In this document: positions 61,896 to 64,000 of the stretch, piece by piece
Layout: each line of letters begins with the position of its first letter
How positions within the stretch are numbered: position 1 is the stretch's first letter
Source of the DNA: Schizochytrium sp. TIO01
Lineage: Eukaryota > Sar > Bigyra > Thraustochytrida > Thraustochytriidae
Assembly (NCBI GenBank): GCA_004764695.1
Contig: SMSO01000035.1
Span: 3,105,040-3,169,039, forward strand
Direction: 5' to 3'
DNA: 64,000 bases
The notes under the pieces: model-generated
The model's database searches: none
Told to the model about the DNA's origin: nothing
The model's input: the letters and a program-made list of their open reading frames with translations, nothing else
Position numbers and translations under genes: made by a program

Positions 61896-64000
61896 ATGGT
61901 AGAACCTCAAGAGTATGCAGGTGCTGAGACAAAAGTTCGACACAGGCCGCCGTCAGGACATTTCAGAACCCAGCAAGCAGCTGAAGTAGAAGCTCCTTCA
62001 TATTTGACAAATAGGGAACGAGGTCAATGGAAACCTCCAAGGCATGGACGAAGGCGCAGCTCTGCAACCTTTGTCGGTCCTGGAAAGGGCTCAGATCGTA
62101 GAAGCAGCAGTCTGCAAGCTGTGGCACGACACTCCCTCAACGCTTCAAATGTATATATTACCAACGCTCAGTCTGGTCGTTCCGGTGACATCGGGAGACG
62201 CTCAAGCATACCTTATTATGGAGGCGTTGTCGGACGAGCACGAATGAGTAGTGTTATGGTAACACCAGATGACGAATTGGAGATCAATCAAAATAGCAAT
62301 AGTATTTTACGAGAAGAAGTTCTTGCCAAAGTACCCTCTGTTCAGGTTCGGCCACCATTATTGCGACCCCATGACGAGCCTGTAAGGTTTCACTTTACTC
62401 TTGCAGATGAGGGAAGTATAGAAAGCGAGCCAGAAACCAACGCAGATGTTTTGTACACTGACTATGTAAAAGTGCATGGATCGCATCGTGCTGCTCTTCA
62501 GCAAAAGTTTAGAGACGAAGAAGCCGAAGTTGATCATCAGGCCTGGCTTGTTAGAAAGGAAGAATTTGAAATATATACGAAGAAAGAAGCTGAGCGTGAG
62601 AAGGAAAGACGATGGACAAGGGGTCTTCCTCGACAAGCTCGGAATGTCAAAGAAGCTATACATCTAGAGAGGTTCAGAAAACTTGAGCGCCTGGAGTTGC
62701 ATATGTCAGAGCGCGATGATGTCGATCAACTTGTGCACCAAGCGCCATATACAAACCGTCTAGATTTGCAAGGAAAGCTAAAAGACAACAACATTGAGCT
62801 CTTCGAGGCTTTGATGCAGGATGAGCGAACTCTCCGTGTTATTGAGGCACGTCTAGCTCGGAACTGCCTACGTGAGGTACCAGAAAAACTACACATCCAT
62901 CTTCCGTTGCTTCAGGTTCTAGATCTCTCTCAAAATTTGTTGGAAAACCTTCCTGCGGACCTCGAAAAGTTAACCAACCTCCAAGAGCTCAACATTCAGT
63001 ATAATAAATTTGAGGAGGTCCCGCAATGCGTGTACAGCCTGCCTAAGCTGAGTATTTTCATTGCAGGGGGGAATACATTTTTGGATCTTCACTATCGCAT
63101 AGCGCGTGCAAAGACTCTAAAGCGACTATCTTTAGACAACAACAAAATTGTTACCTTACCCTTAGCTTTGTCAGAGCTGACACATTGTGAGTATTTGAAC
63201 CTCAATCATAATAATCTTGAGACCCTGGCTCTTTTCCCGCCCCCTGCTTATACGTCGATGACGGTGGAAGAGCTTCGAGATGATCTTAAAAATTGGAAAC
63301 CGATTGTAGATCCACGGACAGGCGAAAAGGGGTTTATACATCAGCATACCCGTAAAGGTCGTCGATCGTTAACAGCTCTTTATGATGAGGCAATGCTTGA
63401 TCAAGACCCAGAACTTGAGGGTTTTGATGTGAATGGAGAAGATGCAATGGCTCGCTTCATCTCAGGAAATTCGGAACCTTCTAAAAATAGTTCAAGCAAT
63501 ACCGTAAACCAGAAGACCTCACCTCCTGACCCGAGTATTCTTACGAAACTTGATTTGTCAAAGATTGTAGATAAAACTCGCATCAACAAGCGGAGGCTGA
63601 AGCAGCGCCAAGCCCTTGCTCAAGCCAAAAAGCCAGAATGGAAATATTGGATCAATGATGAAAATGGGTCAACGGAATATGGTAATTTAGTGACTAATGA
63701 AGTGATACGCCAAGGTATACCAAGAGTTCTAGATCGTTGGAACACACTCGAGCATTTACGAGAGCTTTTCCTTAATTGCAATCAACTCACTGATCTTCCC
63801 GCTAGCCTTGGTAAACTTCCCAGGCTAGAACGTCTTGAAGCTTCGCAAAATCGTTTAGTCTTTATACCAGAGGAAGTCACATTATTGCCACAGCTTCGAT
63901 TCCTCGTTTTGCGCGAAAATAGACTAGAAGTGTTACCCACTACAATAGGTCGTTTATCCCAGCTAGAGCAGCTCGAGCTTTCTGGAAACTGTATTCGAGA
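61896..64000 (+). CDS. Leucine-rich-repeat protein, C-terminus beyond window
   Basis: The frame from the ATG at 61896 is open for 701 codons to the window edge. The first ~200 residues are basic and Ser-rich (RRRSSATF, GRRSSSIPYY) and probably disordered. Residues ~200-280 are highly charged and helical (KKEAEREKERRW). LRRs begin near residue 310 (LARNCLREVPEKL, LDLSQNLLENLPADL, LNIQYNKFEEVPQC, LSLDNNKIVTLP) and run to about 440. A ~170-residue non-LRR insert follows with a tryptophan-containing segment (NWKPIVDPRTGEKGF). A second LRR block starts near 610 (LFLNCNQLTDLPASL, LVLRENRLEVLP) and runs off the window. The repeat consensus LxxLxLxxNxLxxLP is of the ROCO/SDS22/LRRIQ type common in protists. 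A scaffold or signalling role is likely; no kinase or Roc domain is visible yet. An alternative start is the ATG at 62244. Confidence 0.82.
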   Translation, partial: MVEPQEYAGAETKVRHRPPSGHFRTQQAAEVEAPSYLTNRERGQWKPPRHGRRRSSATFVGPGKGSDRRSSSLQAVARHSLNASNVYITNAQSGRSGDIGRRSSIPYYGGVVGRARMSSVMVTPDDELEINQNSNSILREEVLAKVPSVQVRPPLLRPHDEPVRFHFTLADEGSIESEPETNADVLYTDYVKVHGSHRAALQQKFRDEEAEVDHQAWLVRKEEFEIYTKKEAEREKERRWTRGLPRQARNVKEAIHLERFRKLERLELHMSERDDVDQLVHQAPYTNRLDLQGKLKDNNIELFEALMQDERTLRVIEARLARNCLREVPEKLHIHLPLLQVLDLSQNLLENLPADLEKLTNLQELNIQYNKFEEVPQCVYSLPKLSIFIAGGNTFLDLHYRIARAKTLKRLSLDNNKIVTLPLALSELTHCEYLNLNHNNLETLALFPPPAYTSMTVEELRDDLKNWKPIVDPRTGEKGFIHQHTRKGRRSLTALYDEAMLDQDPELEGFDVNGEDAMARFISGNSEPSKNSSSNTVNQKTSPPDPSILTKLDLSKIVDKTRINKRRLKQRQALAQAKKPEWKYWINDENGSTEYGNLVTNEVIRQGIPRVLDRWNTLEHLRELFLNCNQLTDLPASLGKLPRLERLEASQNRLVFIPEEVTLLPQLRFLVLRENRLEVLPTTIGRLSQLEQLELSGNCIR

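Noticed and set aside
62044-62247. 67-codon plus frame at the start of the LRR gene
   Set aside because: It lies in another frame inside the continuous LRR coding frame that starts at 61896.

Overview
The window is nuclear DNA from a unicellular eukaryote. Its genes are large and mostly unspliced, lie on both strands without operons, and are separated by long AT-rich gaps. A TMEM260-type glycosyltransferase, EGF-like/seven-helix proteins, RING E3 ligases and a large leucine-rich-repeat protein all fit a eukaryote. The intronless genes together with this protein set suggest a stramenopile, perhaps a labyrinthulomycete (thraustochytrid). That placement is inference; no rRNA or other marker is present.

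Left part (1-28 kb). A long unidentified helical protein runs off the left edge on the minus strand (1-2955). A GC-rich, non-coding divergent spacer separates it from a small, strongly codon-biased protein gene (5854-6561). Next comes a DUF2723/TMEM260-like membrane glycosyltransferase (7473-9869). Three members of an EGF-like plus seven-transmembrane family follow (12022-13245, 20008-21222, 25901-27115), each with a long gene-free stretch upstream. A fourth member lies at 58484-59788. All four share six N-terminal cysteines and an acidic tail ending in Tyr-Val.

Central island (28-58 kb). This AT-rich, repeat-rich and fast-changing block holds a family whose proteins carry nucleoporin-style Phe-Gly repeats of different types: FSFG at 29356-31213, GLFG at 33518-34957, FRFG at 37229-40063 and 48164-49843. 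In all but the first, the repeats are followed by a conserved coiled coil and a C3HC4 RING finger. The 37-58 kb part is a tandem duplication (unit A 37007-47932, unit B 47942-57876). Each unit carries one membrane-anchored FG-RING gene on the plus strand, convergent with one giant (~2000 aa) secreted/type I membrane protein gene on the minus strand. The lesions are complementary: unit A has an intact RING gene and a frameshifted giant gene, unit B a nonsense-interrupted RING gene and an intact giant gene. A palindromic motif (AGAGCGCTCT or a variant) sits about 570 bp upstream of the three non-duplicated FG genes and is missing from unit B.

Right part (58-64 kb). After the fourth EGF-7TM gene comes a convergent FAD-dependent (DAO-family) oxidoreductase (59913-61274, minus). 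A divergent leucine-rich-repeat protein gene (61896 onward, plus) runs off the right edge.

I found no tRNA, rRNA, CRISPR array, transposase or reverse transcriptase. Start codons were set at ATG even where a frame stays open further upstream.
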